Counted from the first letter of the stretch, positions 30,155 to 39,631 are shown. The stretch: DNA of 64,000 nt from Janthinobacterium sp. 67 (GCF_002797895.1 NZ_PGES01000001.1:5146001-5210000), one strand, 5' to 3'. Translations and numbers: made by a program. The notes: generated by a model from the letters alone, not told the origin.

Positions 30155-31126
30155 TTAGCGCGATTTGACGAAGGGGATACCAATTGCTTTTGGCGCGATG
30201 GATTTCGCCATCAAGCCCGCCAGCACGATCACCGTGACGACGTACGGCACCATCTGGATCAGCGAGCCGGGGATACGGCCCACGACCGGCAAGTCCACGC
30301 CTTCGATCTGGATCTGGATGGCGGCGAAGAAGCCGAACATCAGGCAGCCGAGGAAGGTGTAGACGGGACGCCAGTTACCGAACACCATGGCCGTCAAGGC
30401 CAGGTAGCCGGCGCCGGCCGACATGTCGCGCAGGAAGAAGCCGCTTTGCACGATGGCCAGGTAGGCGCCAGAGAACGAGCACAAAATGCCGGCCACCAGC
30501 ATGGCCAGGTAGCGCGTCGCTTCCACGCTCACGCCGGCCGAGTCGGCCGCATGGGGGTTTTCGCCGCAGGCGCGCAGGCGCAGGCCGAAACGCGTGTCGT
30601 ACAGCAGCCAGTGCACGAGCGGAATCAGCAGGAAGGCCACGTAGACGAGGATGGAATGGCCACCGATCAGGTGGGCATACACCCAGCCGATGAAGGGGAT
30701 GTGCTCCACGTATTGCGTGCCCGGCAAGACGACGTCGAACAGACGCGCCGAACCGAGGTCGGGCGTGCGGCCGCCTTGCTGGAAGAAGAACTGCGCCAGC
30801 ACGAACGTCAGTCCGCTCATGGCGATGTTGATCGCCATGCCGGCCACCAGCTGATTGCCCTTTTGCGTGATGCTGACGTAGGCCTGCAGCAGGGCCAGGG
30901 CGACGCACACCAGCATGCCGGCAGCCATGCCGTAATACGGGTTTTGCGTCGTGTAGGCCACGGCGGCGGAAGCGAACGCGCTGGCCAGGATCTTGCCTTC
31001 CAGGCCGATGTCGATCATGCCGCTGCGTTCGGCGAACAGGCCGGCCATGGCGGCAAAGATCAGGACGGGCGCGTTGCGCACGGTCGATACCAGGATGCTG
31101 GCGAATTGAAAGTCGTCGAGTGTCAT
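30155..31126 (-). CDS. Nucleoside ABC transporter permease (NupQ/YufQ type)
   Basis: This 323-residue protein has about nine hydrophobic segments and family motifs GLFAERSGMIDIGLEGKIL (about 29-47) and RACGENPHAADSAGVS (about 184-199). It belongs to the branched-chain-amino-acid/nucleoside permease family that pairs with BMP-type binding proteins. It is the last gene of the operon binding protein, ATPase, permease, permease, and is 4 nt behind its partner permease. Confidence 0.93.
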   Translation of the reverse strand: MTLDDFQFASILVSTVRNAPVLIFAAMAGLFAERSGMIDIGLEGKILASAFASAAVAYTTQNPYYGMAAGMLVCVALALLQAYVSITQKGNQLVAGMAINIAMSGLTFVLAQFFFQQGGRTPDLGSARLFDVVLPGTQYVEHIPFIGWVYAHLIGGHSILVYVAFLLIPLVHWLLYDTRFGLRLRACGENPHAADSAGVSVEATRYLAMLVAGILCSFSGAYLAIVQSGFFLRDMSAGAGYLALTAMVFGNWRPVYTFLGCLMFGFFAAIQIQIEGVDLPVVGRIPGSLIQMVPYVVTVIVLAGLMAKSIAPKAIGIPFVKSR

Positions 31127-31130
31127 GGTG

Positions 31131-32210
31131 TTAGCCTTTGGTGCGCTTGAGCAGGGCGGAAATGGCCGGTGCGTAGAAGTTTTCCATGGCGCCGCAGAAC
31201 AGGATGATCAAGCCCTGGATGAAAATGAAGGTTTCCGTCGGGATATTCGGTTTTTCCAGCGACAGGTCGAAACCGCCTTGTATCAGCGCGCCGAACAGCA
31301 CGGCCGACAGGAAGATGCCGACCGGATGCTGGCGGCCCATCAGGGCGATGGCGATGCCGATGAAACCGGCGCCGCCAACGAAATTGAGCGACAGATAATG
31401 CGTCGAACCCATGATGGAATTGACGGAACCGAGGCCCGCCAGTGCGCCCGAGATCAGCATGACGATGATGATCATCTTGCTGATCGACACGCCCGCATAG
31501 TGGGCCGCGTGCTTGTTCAAGCCCGTGGCGCGCAGCTTGAAGCCCCACGACGAGCGCCAGACCATCACGCCGTAGATGACCAGCGCGGCGATCGCCAAAA
31601 TAAAACTGATGTTCAGCGGCGTGTCGCCCAAGGACTGGAACCAGGTACTTAAGCGCGGCATTTCGCCGCTTTCCGCAAACACGCGGCTGGCCGTGTTCTG
31701 TTCGCCCGGCGGAATCAGATACTTCACGATGATGAAGTTCATCAGGCTGGCGGCGATGAAGTTGAACATGATGGTGGTCACCACGATGTGGCTGCCGCGC
31801 TTGGCTTGCAGGTAGCCGGGCAAAAAGCCCCACAGCGCGCCGAACAGGGCCGCACCGATCATGGCCGCCGGTATCAATAACCAGGCGGGCAGGGTCTGGT
31901 CGAAGGCCAGCATGGCCACCGTCAAGCCCAGGCCGCCGATATACATCTGGCCTTCGGAACCTATATTGAACAGCCCGGCCTGCATCGCCACGGACACGGA
32001 CAGGCCCGTGAAAATGAAGGTGCTGGCGTAGAACAGGGTGTAGCTCAAGCCTTCCGGATTGAGGATGGCGCTGTGGACGAGGATGGACAGCGATTCGGCC
32101 GGGTCTTCGCCCAGCATATAGATCACCAGGGCGGCGACCAGCAAGGCCGACAGCAGGTTTAACATGGGCATGACAAAGGCTGTCGCCCAGCGTGGCAAGT
32201 CGTTATTCAT
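31131..32210 (-). CDS. Nucleoside ABC transporter permease (NupP/YufP type)
   Basis: This 359-residue multi-spanning permease has the family segments GLFNIGSEGQMYIGG (about 83-97) and KLRATGLNKHAAHYAGVS (about 225-242). Its start codon overlaps the ATPase stop (ATGA), so translation is coupled. With the permease at 30155 it would form the membrane channel of a BMP-type nucleoside importer. Confidence 0.93.
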   Translation of the reverse strand: MNNDLPRWATAFVMPMLNLLSALLVAALVIYMLGEDPAESLSILVHSAILNPEGLSYTLFYASTFIFTGLSVSVAMQAGLFNIGSEGQMYIGGLGLTVAMLAFDQTLPAWLLIPAAMIGAALFGALWGFLPGYLQAKRGSHIVVTTIMFNFIAASLMNFIIVKYLIPPGEQNTASRVFAESGEMPRLSTWFQSLGDTPLNISFILAIAALVIYGVMVWRSSWGFKLRATGLNKHAAHYAGVSISKMIIIVMLISGALAGLGSVNSIMGSTHYLSLNFVGGAGFIGIAIALMGRQHPVGIFLSAVLFGALIQGGFDLSLEKPNIPTETFIFIQGLIILFCGAMENFYAPAISALLKRTKG

Positions 32211-33760
32211 GATTTATGCATTCCCCCCATCAACAGACCGATGCGGGTGGTATCGAATTCTTCAATTTTCAGTTCGCCGGTGATGCGTCCGCCGCACATG
32301 ACGAGGATGCGGTCGGCCAGCGCCCGCACTTCTTCCAGTTCGACGGACACCAGCAGGATCGCCACGCCCGCGTCGCGCAGGGCCAGCAATTGCGTGTGGA
32401 TGCTTTCGATGGTGCCGATGTCGACGCCGCGCGTGGGCTGGCCCACCAGCATCAGTTTCGGCTTGGCCAGCACTTCACGCGCGATCACCACTTTTTGCTG
32501 GTTACCGCCCGACAGCAAGCCGATGCGCAGGTCCGGATTGGCCGGACGCACGTCGAACGTCTTCAGCAGTTCCGCGCAGCGCGCGCCGATGGCCTTGAAG
32601 TTGAACAGGCCCCAGCGGTTTTTCAGGTGGTCCTGGTAACCGAGGATGGTGTTTTGCATGACGGAGAAATTCTTTACCACGCCGTCGCGCAAGCGGTCTT
32701 CCGGAATGTGGGCGATGCCCAGGTCGCGGAAGGCCAGCGGCAAGCCGTCGGCATCGTGGCGCTTGGCAAACGGCAAGTCCTTGTCGAGAAAACGCAGCTT
32801 GCCCGACGTCGGCAAGCGCATGCCGGACAGAATTTCCAGCAGCTCGCTCTGGCCATTGCCCGACACGCCCGCGATGGCGACGATTTCGCCGGCGCGCAAG
32901 TTGAAACCTATGTCGGCCAGCAATTTGACTTGCTGATCGTCGGCCAATTGCAAGCCGTCCACTTCCAGCACCGTGGCGCCCGGATTGTACGGTGCACGGG
33001 GCAAGTGGCTCTGGATGGGGCGGCCGACCATCATGTTGGCCAGTTCCTCTTTCGAGGTGCCGGCGGTCGCCACGGCGCCCACCACCGTGCCGCCGCGCAT
33101 GACGGTGACGTTGTCGGTGATTTCCAGGATCTCTTGCAGCTTGTGCGTGATAAGGATGATGGTCTTGCCCTGCTCCTTGAACAGGCGCAGGATTTCAAAC
33201 AGCGAGGCCGTTTCCTGGGCCGTCAGCACGGCCGTCGGCTCATCGAGGATCAGGATATTGGCGCTGCGGTAAATCTGCTTGAGGATTTCCACGCGCTGCT
33301 GCGCGCCCACGGACAAGTCTTCGATCTTCGCCAGCGGGTCGACGTCGAGGCGGTAGCGCGCGCAAATCTCGCGCAATTTCGCTTCCGCTTCCGTGCGGTG
33401 GCTGGCCAGGCGAAAACCGCCTTCCGTGCCCAGCATGATATTGTCCAGAACGGTGAAGTTCTCGACCAGCATGAAGTGCTGGTGCACCATGCCGATGCCG
33501 AGGTTGATCGCCTCCTGGCTGTTGCGGATAGGCTGTACTTTTCCGTCGAGCAGGATTTCTCCGCCGTCGGCACGGTAGTACCCGTACAGGATGCTCATCA
33601 AGGTCGATTTGCCGGCGCCATTTTCCCCCACCAGGCCATGGATACTGCCCTTGGCGATGGAGAAACTGACGTCGGCGTTCGCCTTCACATGTCCAAAATG
33701 CTTGGAAATGCTGCGAAATTCTACTGCTGGCTGCATAGGTTCATAACTGGATAGTTTCAT
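32207..33760 (-). CDS. Nucleoside ABC transporter ATP-binding protein (tandem ABC)
   Basis: This 517-residue protein has two ABC cassettes, as in RbsA and NupO. The first has Walker A GENGAGKST near 46 and signature LSVGAQQ near 149. The second has a degenerate A loop (GVSGNGQSE near 300) and signature LSGGNQQK near 417, as is usual for the second half. The ATG at 33760 is used; two nearby in-frame ATGs are possible and none has a clear ribosome-binding site. It is 57 nt behind the binding-protein gene. Confidence 0.92.
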   Translation of the reverse strand: MKLSSYEPMQPAVEFRSISKHFGHVKANADVSFSIAKGSIHGLVGENGAGKSTLMSILYGYYRADGGEILLDGKVQPIRNSQEAINLGIGMVHQHFMLVENFTVLDNIMLGTEGGFRLASHRTEAEAKLREICARYRLDVDPLAKIEDLSVGAQQRVEILKQIYRSANILILDEPTAVLTAQETASLFEILRLFKEQGKTIILITHKLQEILEITDNVTVMRGGTVVGAVATAGTSKEELANMMVGRPIQSHLPRAPYNPGATVLEVDGLQLADDQQVKLLADIGFNLRAGEIVAIAGVSGNGQSELLEILSGMRLPTSGKLRFLDKDLPFAKRHDADGLPLAFRDLGIAHIPEDRLRDGVVKNFSVMQNTILGYQDHLKNRWGLFNFKAIGARCAELLKTFDVRPANPDLRIGLLSGGNQQKVVIAREVLAKPKLMLVGQPTRGVDIGTIESIHTQLLALRDAGVAILLVSVELEEVRALADRILVMCGGRITGELKIEEFDTTRIGLLMGGMHKS

Positions 33761-33817
33761 GGAAACGCGCCGCGCGGAGACTGGCCCCGGCGGCGCGCTA
33801 AAAGATACGGAGAAAAA

Positions 33818-34813
33818 TTAAACCGGGCAGCTGCTGCCGACGCGGTAATCGATCACTTTGATCTTGCCATCGATAATGTCCTTACGCGCACCCAACACGC
33901 GCTTTTCGATTTCCGGCGTAATCAGCTTGCGGTTGTTCTCATCGAGAGCCCAATCCACGCCGCCTTCTTTCAAGCCTTTATAGCTGACGCCGCCCTTCCA
34001 GGTGCCGTTCTTGACTTGCATGAAGCTGTCATAGACCGTGTTGTCGACGCGCTTGACCATCGAGGTCAGGATGCTGCCTGGATACAAATGGTTCTGGTTC
34101 GAATCGACGCCAATGGCCAACTTGCCTTTTTCCTTGGCCATCTGCAGGGTACCCATGCCGCTGCCGCCAGCGACGGCGAAGACGACATCGACGCCGCGCT
34201 CGAATTGCGAGCGGGCCAGTTCGCCGCCCTTGGCCGGGTCATTCCAGGCGCCGGACGTGGTGCCGACCATGTTTTGCGTGATTTCCGTTTTCGGATTGAC
34301 GGCCTTCGCGCCTTGCGCGTAGCCGCAGGCGAAGTTGCGGATCAGGGGAATATCGATGCCGCCGATGAAGCCGACCTTCTTGCTCTTGCTGGCCATGGCC
34401 GCCGCCACGCCCACCAGGTAGGAGCCTTCTTCTTCCTTGAAGACGACGGAATTGACGTTGCTGCCGGCGGCCTGGCCGTCGATCAGCACGAATTTCACGT
34501 TCGGGAATTCCTTGGCGACCTTTTGCACGGCTTGCGTTTGCGCAAAGCCGATGGCGGCGATCATGTCGAGTTTCTTGCGGGCCAGGCCGCGCATGACTTG
34601 CTCGGCTTGCGTATCGCTCGATGCCTGCACTTCGATGAAGGAAATGCCCGTGTCTTTTTTGAAGCGCGATGCGCCTTCGAAAGCGGATTGGTTGAACGAC
34701 TTGTCGAACTTGCCGCCCGCGTCATACACGACACCCAGTTTTGGGGTAGCCGCGGACGCTTGAGCAGTCAACAATACGGCTGCGATCGTCAAACTAAATT
34801 GTGTAAGTTTCAT
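33818..34813 (-). CDS. BMP-family nucleoside-binding lipoprotein-like/periplasmic protein
   Basis: This 331-residue protein has a signal peptide (KLTQFSLTIAAVLLTAQASA) and no lipobox, so it is a soluble periplasmic binding protein of the BMP/Med family. Known members bind purine or pyrimidine nucleosides. Family features include VVYDAGGKFDKSFNQSAFEG (about 29-48), GFIGGIDIPLIRNFACGY (about 149-166) and GVDSNQNHLYPGSILTSM. AGGAG lies eight bases before the start. It is the first gene of the importer operon, whose promoter is copy C of the shared nucleoside promoter. Confidence 0.92.
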   Translation of the reverse strand: MKLTQFSLTIAAVLLTAQASAATPKLGVVYDAGGKFDKSFNQSAFEGASRFKKDTGISFIEVQASSDTQAEQVMRGLARKKLDMIAAIGFAQTQAVQKVAKEFPNVKFVLIDGQAAGSNVNSVVFKEEEGSYLVGVAAAMASKSKKVGFIGGIDIPLIRNFACGYAQGAKAVNPKTEITQNMVGTTSGAWNDPAKGGELARSQFERGVDVVFAVAGGSGMGTLQMAKEKGKLAIGVDSNQNHLYPGSILTSMVKRVDNTVYDSFMQVKNGTWKGGVSYKGLKEGGVDWALDENNRKLITPEIEKRVLGARKDIIDGKIKVIDYRVGSSCPV

Positions 34814-35115
34814 GAATTGGCTCCTGGAAGATCGATATTGTATATTTTTTATAGGTGAAACATATAATTTGGGGCCGATTTAGCCTGTTTTTGATGCACG
34901 AGCTGATACTTCCTTATCAACATTGCACTGTATCGCACAAGATCATTGCTAGCCTCGTGTGCTTTTATGTTGTCAGTGTGATGCTCATGCAACAGTCGTG
35001 CCCCGTCTCTTTTATAGGTACAACATCGAATGCGGTTGCCGGAGCGGGCTGGGATGCGCCGTCAGTGGACGGGCAGGGCAAGCACGGAACCGGCGCCACG
35101 ATGGGCGTCCGAATC
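34814..35115 (-). other. Long untranslated leader of the nucleoside importer operon
   Basis: About 295 nt separate the predicted start point (near 35109) from the binding-protein ATG. I see no gene, terminator or known riboswitch in it. Confidence 0.4.
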
Positions 35116-35186
35116 ACTATGCATCATGCCAGATATGTATGACAAATACGTTTTTGTTTAGCTATTTATATGATAGCCATATAAAT
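35116..35186 (-). promoter_or_regulatory. Shared nucleoside promoter, copy C
   Basis: Read on the minus strand: dyad ATTTATAT-N8-TATAAAT (35186-35164), 18 bp, -35 TTGTCA (35145-35140), 18-bp spacer, -10 CATAGT (35121-35116). In this copy the arms pair for 9 bp (ATTTATATG / CATATAAAT on the plus strand, 5-bp spacer). It drives the BMP-type importer operon. Confidence 0.78.
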
Positions 35187-35194
35187 TGGAATGC

Positions 35195-35275
35195 AAACCC
35201 AAAACGAAGGGCTGGGGTCGGACGGGGGCGCCGAGTCCCTGAGGGGCCGACCCCGGTCTTGCTGCTTTTCGGGTT
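35195..35275. repeat. AAACCC-GGGGTC hairpin repeat, copy 1
   Basis: The element runs from AAACCC to GGGTT and contains the stem GGGGTCGG (35214-35221) / CCGACCCC (35247-35254). It lies between the importer promoter and the end of the LysR gene. Two more copies are at 45739 and 55050. Confidence 0.65.
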
Positions 35276-35306
35276 AGCGTTGCTTGGTAATGCTTGAGGC
35301 TTGGCC

Positions 35307-36209
35307 TCAATTAGATGGGGGATTGATGATATTGAGGAAAGCCCGCACGACGGGAGCGTCGTCCAGCGTCGTGTAGCTGATGTACAGATTGGCCGAGGGC
35401 GGATTCGTCTTGATCGGCAGAAACACGACGCCGGGCCAGCCGATGCGGCTTGTCGTTTCCGGCACCAGGGTCACGCCCAGGCCCGCGCCCACCATGGCCA
35501 GCAGGGTTTGCGGCTCGCTCGCTTCCTGGAAGATCACGGGCTCGAAACCGGCGTTGATGCAGCATTGCACCAGATAGCGGGGAAACGCGGATTTGTCGAG
35601 GTTCAGGGTCAGCATCGGCTCATGGGCGATGTCGATCAGCTCGATGGCCGTGTTTTTCGCCAGCGGGTGGTGTTCATTGACGGCCACGCAGACGTTTTCG
35701 CGGAAGCACAGTTCCTGGCGCAGATTATCGTGACGCAGGTCGTCGTCGTTGAGCTTGGGTTCGCGCCAGAAGCCCACGTCGATCTGCTTGGCGCGCAAGG
35801 CTTCGTATTGCACCGTGGGACCGAATTCGTGGATGGTCCAGGTGACGCGGGGAAATTTGGTCTGGAATTCTTCCAGCAGGCTGGGGATGGGGCCCCACAT
35901 GGCCGAGCCGACGATGCCTACGCGCAAGCGGCCCACTTCGCCGCGGTCGATCTGGCGGATGGTGTCGATGGTCATGCGCATCTTGGCCAGCAGGTCGGCC
36001 GCCTCGTTCATCAGCGCCTTGCCCGCCACGGTCAGCTCGAAGGTGCGCGTGGTGCGCGCAAACAGGCGTACGCCCAGTTCGCTTTCCAGTTTCATGATCT
36101 GCTGGCTCAGGGGCGGCTGCGAGATATGCAGGCGCTCCGCGGCGCGGCTGAAGCTTTTCTCCTCGGCGACGGCAAGAAAATACTTTAACTGTTTCAGATC
36201 GATGGACAT
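35307..36209 (-). CDS. LysR-family transcriptional regulator
   Basis: This 300-residue protein has the LysR HTH (LKQLKYFLAVAEEKSFSRAAERL, then SQPPLSQQIMKLE, about 5-45) and a two-lobed effector domain (VGIVGSAMWGPIPSLL ... AGLGVTLVPE). GGAAAG stands before the start. It lies 79 nt downstream of psuG on the same strand and could be the last gene of psuK-psuG-lysR. Its end is 120 bp from promoter copy C. Because that promoter and two others have LTTR-type sites, it is the best candidate for their activator; this is inference. Confidence 0.93.
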   Translation of the reverse strand: MSIDLKQLKYFLAVAEEKSFSRAAERLHISQPPLSQQIMKLESELGVRLFARTTRTFELTVAGKALMNEAADLLAKMRMTIDTIRQIDRGEVGRLRVGIVGSAMWGPIPSLLEEFQTKFPRVTWTIHEFGPTVQYEALRAKQIDVGFWREPKLNDDDLRHDNLRQELCFRENVCVAVNEHHPLAKNTAIELIDIAHEPMLTLNLDKSAFPRYLVQCCINAGFEPVIFQEASEPQTLLAMVGAGLGVTLVPETTSRIGWPGVVFLPIKTNPPSANLYISYTTLDDAPVVRAFLNIINPPSN

Positions 36210-36288
36210 GCTTTCCTTGCATTACCTGACGCTAAACGGGAACGGCGCGCAGCCCCGAAAGGCCGCGCGCTTCTTTGCAGCAGTCCTA

Positions 36289-37218
36289 TTATCGTGCCAC
36301 GACCGCCTGCATGGCAATGGCCAGTGCCGTGCCGACTTGCGCATTGTGCTTGACGAGGGCGATATTCGTCGCCAGGCTGCGGCCATCCGTCAGTTGCTTG
36401 ATGCGCGACAGCAGGAATGGCGTGACCTGCTTGCCCTTCACGCCGCCCGCGTCCGCTTCCTGCAGCGCTTGCGCGGTGATGGCATCGATCTCTTCCTTCG
36501 GCATGGCTTGCGCGGCCGGCACGGGGTTGCTGACGACCACGCCGCCTTTCAAGCCCAGCTGCCATTTGGTGCCGATGAAGGCGGCTTGCTCGGCGGCCGT
36601 ATCGAGGCGGAAATCGGCCTTGAAGCCGCTTTCGCGCGTGAAGAAGGCGGGGAAACCTTCCTGGCCCACGCTGATGACGGGCACGCCGTGGGTTTCCAGG
36701 TATTCCAGGGTCAGGCCGATGTCGAGGATGGATTTGACGCCCGCGCAGACGACGGCGACTGAAGTTTGCGCCAGCTCCTGCAAGTCGGCGGAAATGTCGA
36801 AGCTCGTTTCCGCGCCGCGGTGCACGCCGCCGATGCCGCCCGTGACGAACACGGAAATACCGGCCAGTTCCGCGCAGATCATGGTGGCGGCCACGGTGGT
36901 GGCGCCCAGCTTGCCTTGCGACAGTACGAACGGCAAGTCGCGGCGGCTGACCTTCATGGCGTCGGGCGAGGTGCCCAGCAATTCCAGTTGTTCGGGCGAC
37001 AGGCCCACGCAGATCTTGCCGCCGATGATGGCGATGGTGGCCGGTACGGCGCCGCCGTCACGGATGATCTGTTCCACTTCGCGCGCCATTTCCACGTTTT
37101 GCGGATATGGCATGCCGTGCGAAATGATGGTCGATTCCAGCGCCACGATGGCCTTGCCGGCCGCGCGCGCGTCGAGCACTTCTTGCGAGAACAAGAGGAA
37201 ATTCTGTAATTGGGTCAT
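36289..37218 (-). CDS. psuG: Pseudouridine-5'-phosphate glycosidase
   Basis: This 309-residue protein splits pseudouridine 5'-phosphate into uracil and ribose 5-phosphate. Family signatures: [16 protein letters not shown] (about 26-41), the catalytic-Lys region [23 protein letters not shown] (about 91-113), and [12 protein letters not shown] (about 125-136). It follows psuK with 1 nt between stop and start, so they are co-translated. Uracil made here can enter the reductive pathway encoded at 53728-63627. Confidence 0.95.
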   Translation of the reverse strand: MTQLQNFLLFSQEVLDARAAGKAIVALESTIISHGMPYPQNVEMAREVEQIIRDGGAVPATIAIIGGKICVGLSPEQLELLGTSPDAMKVSRRDLPFVLSQGKLGATTVAATMICAELAGISVFVTGGIGGVHRGAETSFDISADLQELAQTSVAVVCAGVKSILDIGLTLEYLETHGVPVISVGQEGFPAFFTRESGFKADFRLDTAAEQAAFIGTKWQLGLKGGVVVSNPVPAAQAMPKEEIDAITAQALQEADAGGVKGKQVTPFLLSRIKQLTDGRSLATNIALVKHNAQVGTALAIAMQAVVAR

Positions 37219-37219
37219 G

Positions 37220-38377
37220 TCAGTCCTGTTGAAAGAGGGTAGGGGGAGGCGGCGCCAGGTCGGCGTCGTCGATATCGTCGAGTGCGCCGGCGGAAATCTG
37301 TGGGGAAACGGTGGCGGCCGATTCCAGGGTCATGGCGGCCAGCTTCAGGCCGCGCCGGCAAGCCAGTTTCAGATCGCTGCTGTCGTGGTACAGCGACCAG
37401 CAGACGGCGGCGGAAAATGCGTCGCCGGCGCCCGTCACGTCGACGGCGTCCACTTCGCGCGCGGCCAGGTGGACGATGGGCGCATCCAGGCTGTCGCCAT
37501 CCGTGAAATACACGCCTTCGCCGCCGCAGGTGACGACCACCTGGCGCGCGCCCTGGCGCTGCACTTCGCGGCAGGCGGCGCGCAGGTCCGCTGCCGTGGG
37601 CAAGGCCCGCGCCACGCGCGTTTCCAGCTCGCCCCGGTTCAGGATCAGCAAATGCAAGCCCGTCAGGTCTTGCGGCAAATGCGCCATCTTCGGCTGCGAG
37701 ACGGCGACGATGACGAGCGGCGTCGCATGGGCCCCATCCTGGCGCGCATCGTCCAGCAGGGCCTGCACGCTGTCGTGGCCGAGGTTCAGGTCGCAGACGG
37801 TGAGGGCGGCGGCGGCGCGCTGCGGCTGGCGGCTGTGCAGAAAGGCGGGAGTCAGCTGTTCGTACAGTTGCATGTTGGCCATCGCCAGCAGCATTTCGCC
37901 ATGTTCGTCGAGCACGGCCGTGTAGGTGCCGCTGCTGGTGTTGCTCAGATGCAGGCTGCCGCGCATGTCGATGCCCGCGTCTTCCGCGTGCGTCTGCAGG
38001 GCGTGGCCGGCCGCATCGTCGCCCAGCGCCGTCAGCAGCGCCACGGGGATCGACAATCGGGCCAGGTTTTCCGCGATGTTGCGGCCCACGCCGCCAAACA
38101 CTTCTTCCGAACGCACGGGATTCGAGGTGCCCATCTGCAAGGTGGCCAGGGTGCGCATCTTGCGGTCGAGGTTGGCGGCGCCTATGCACAGCACGGGACG
38201 GCTGTCGGGCAGCACGTAGGCGCGTCCCAGCAGGCGGCGCTCGCGTATGAGCCCGGCGATGTGGCCGGCGACGGCCGAGCGCGACAAGCCCAGCTCGCTT
38301 GCCAGGTCTTGCTGCGAGATGAAGGGGTTGTTGCGGATCAGCGTGTACAGCTGGTCTTTTTTATTGGTATCGGTCAC
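37220..38377 (-). CDS. psuK: Pseudouridine kinase with N-terminal winged HTH
   Basis: This 385-residue protein fuses a winged-HTH (about 5-55, [21 protein letters not shown]) to a PfkB sugar-kinase domain (about 65-370, signature [13 protein letters not shown]). It phosphorylates pseudouridine for PsuG. The GTG at 38377 is preferred, because an ATG at 38422 would lie between the predicted -10 and the start point. The HTH suggests self-regulation; two direct repeats overlap its promoter. Confidence 0.9.
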   Translation of the reverse strand: MTDTNKKDQLYTLIRNNPFISQQDLASELGLSRSAVAGHIAGLIRERRLLGRAYVLPDSRPVLCIGAANLDRKMRTLATLQMGTSNPVRSEEVFGGVGRNIAENLARLSIPVALLTALGDDAAGHALQTHAEDAGIDMRGSLHLSNTSSGTYTAVLDEHGEMLLAMANMQLYEQLTPAFLHSRQPQRAAAALTVCDLNLGHDSVQALLDDARQDGAHATPLVIVAVSQPKMAHLPQDLTGLHLLILNRGELETRVARALPTAADLRAACREVQRQGARQVVVTCGGEGVYFTDGDSLDAPIVHLAAREVDAVDVTGAGDAFSAAVCWSLYHDSSDLKLACRRGLKLAAMTLESAATVSPQISAGALDDIDDADLAPPPPTLFQQD

Positions 38378-38395
38378 AGGGTTTTCGCTGGGGTT

Positions 38396-38440
38396 TAAAC
38401 ATTTGTCTGTGACTGTAAACATTTGTCTTTGCAGTGTCAA
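38396..38440 (-). promoter_or_regulatory. psuK promoter with two direct-repeat operators
   Basis: On the minus strand TTGACA (38440-38435), a 17-bp spacer and TACAGT (38417-38412) form a promoter with start near 38405. The plus-strand word TAAACATTTGTCT-N-TG occurs at 38396-38411 and 38416-38431, exactly 20 bp apart. One repeat covers the spacer and -10 and the other covers the start point, as a repressor would need. Confidence 0.65.
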
Positions 38441-38540
38441 GCCCGTGTCAAGTGTGCATGAAAAACCGACGTATGGAGCTTGTATGCATGCATTTTCCGG
38501 GGATGGCGGGCCTGGGCTTGCCTCGACTATAATGTCGGCC

Positions 38541-38611
38541 ATTTATATTTGAATTGTATAAATGGGCAAGAAAAATGGTATTTGCCATACATATTCCGTT
38601 TGATGCATAGT
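38541..38611 (+). promoter_or_regulatory. Shared nucleoside promoter, copy B
   Basis: The dyad ATTTATAT-N8-TATAAAT (38541-38563, arms extended to CCATTTATA / TATAAATGG) is followed by 18 bp, -35 TTGCCA (38582-38587), an 18-bp spacer and -10 CATAGT (38606-38611). The start point would be near 38618, about 120 nt before the PNP gene and its deo operon. Confidence 0.78.
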
Positions 38612-38740
38612 GGCGGCAAATAGAAGCAATACGCATTTCGATATACCAGTAACACCATACATACCCGATACCTGGGCCGCAGCATCTTGCACTGCCGCGC
38701 AGGCAGCAACCCATCATCAATAGTCAATCAGAGGATAACC

Positions 38741-39580
38741 ATGTCGAACAACACCCCTTTCCACGCCGCCGAAATCATCCGTGCCCGCGCTCCTGAAAAT
38801 TTCAAGCCGCGCGTGGCGATGATCCTCGGTTCCGGCCTGGGCGTGTTGGCCGAGCAGATGACGGACGCCGTCAGCATCAGCTTTGACGAATTGCCGGGCT
38901 TCCCGATCAGCACCGTGCACGGCCATGCCGGCGAACTGGTGATCGGCACCCTGTCGGGTGTCGCCGTCGTCTGCATGAAGGGCCGTGGCCACTTCTACGA
39001 AGGCTATGGCATGGGCGTGATGACGAGCGCCATCCGCACCCTGAAACTGCTGGGCTGCGAAATGCTGTTCGTCACCAACGCCGCCGGTTCCCTGCGCCCT
39101 GAAGTGGACGCCGGCAGCCTGGTGGCCATCAGCGACCACATCAACCTGCTGCCAGGCACGCCGATGGTCGGCCCGAACGACGACCGCTTCGGCCCGCGCT
39201 TCTTCAGCATGGCCAACGCCTACGATGCGGACCTGCGCAATCTGGTCAAGGAAACGGCTGCTTCGAACGGCATCACCCTGCACGAAGGCGTGTTCGTCGC
39301 CTACCCTGGCCCGAACTTCGAGACGGCCGCTGAAATCCGCATGATGGCCCGCCTGGGCGCCGACACGGTCGGCATGTCCGTGGTGCCGGAAGTGGTGTCG
39401 GCCCGTCATTGCGACCTGAAAGTGGTGGGCGTATCGGTGATTACCAACCTGGCCGAAGGCATGTCGCCATTCGCCCTGTCGCACGAGCAAACCCTGAAGT
39501 ACGCGGCCATCGGCGCGAAAGACCTGGTCAAGCTGATCCTGGCGTTCCTGGCCACCGTGGCCACCAAACCGCAAGCCTAA
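38741..39580 (+). CDS. punA: Purine nucleoside phosphorylase (trimeric PNP/XapA type)
   Basis: This 279-residue enzyme splits inosine, guanosine or xanthosine with phosphate to the base and (deoxy)ribose 1-phosphate. Trimeric-PNP signatures: ILGSGLGVLA (near 27), STVHGHAGELV (near 62), KGRGHFYEGY (near 83), VTNAAGSL (near 115), AYPGPNFETAAEIRM and GMSVVPEVVSARH, plus VITNLAEGM with the base-binding Asn. GAGGATAACC precedes ATG 38741. It is first in the deo-type operon and is driven by promoter copy B. Preference between guanosine and xanthosine cannot be read. Confidence 0.93.
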   Translation: MSNNTPFHAAEIIRARAPENFKPRVAMILGSGLGVLAEQMTDAVSISFDELPGFPISTVHGHAGELVIGTLSGVAVVCMKGRGHFYEGYGMGVMTSAIRTLKLLGCEMLFVTNAAGSLRPEVDAGSLVAISDHINLLPGTPMVGPNDDRFGPRFFSMANAYDADLRNLVKETAASNGITLHEGVFVAYPGPNFETAAEIRMMARLGADTVGMSVVPEVVSARHCDLKVVGVSVITNLAEGMSPFALSHEQTLKYAAIGAKDLVKLILAFLATVATKPQA

Positions 39581-39631
39581 GCACTTTTTTACGCAGTAGC
39601 GGCGCGCCGGCCACCGGCGCTGCCGCGCGGC

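Noticed and set aside
36275..38398. Open frame of 707 codons on the plus strand opposite psuG and psuK
   Set aside because: The translation is Ala/Arg/Ser/Thr-rich without known domains, whereas psuG and psuK are recognised along their full length.
38422..38542. Longer N-terminus for psuK starting at 38422 or further upstream
   Set aside because: It would begin inside the promoter (between -10 and start point) and in the direct repeats. GTG 38377 gives a normal HTH start.
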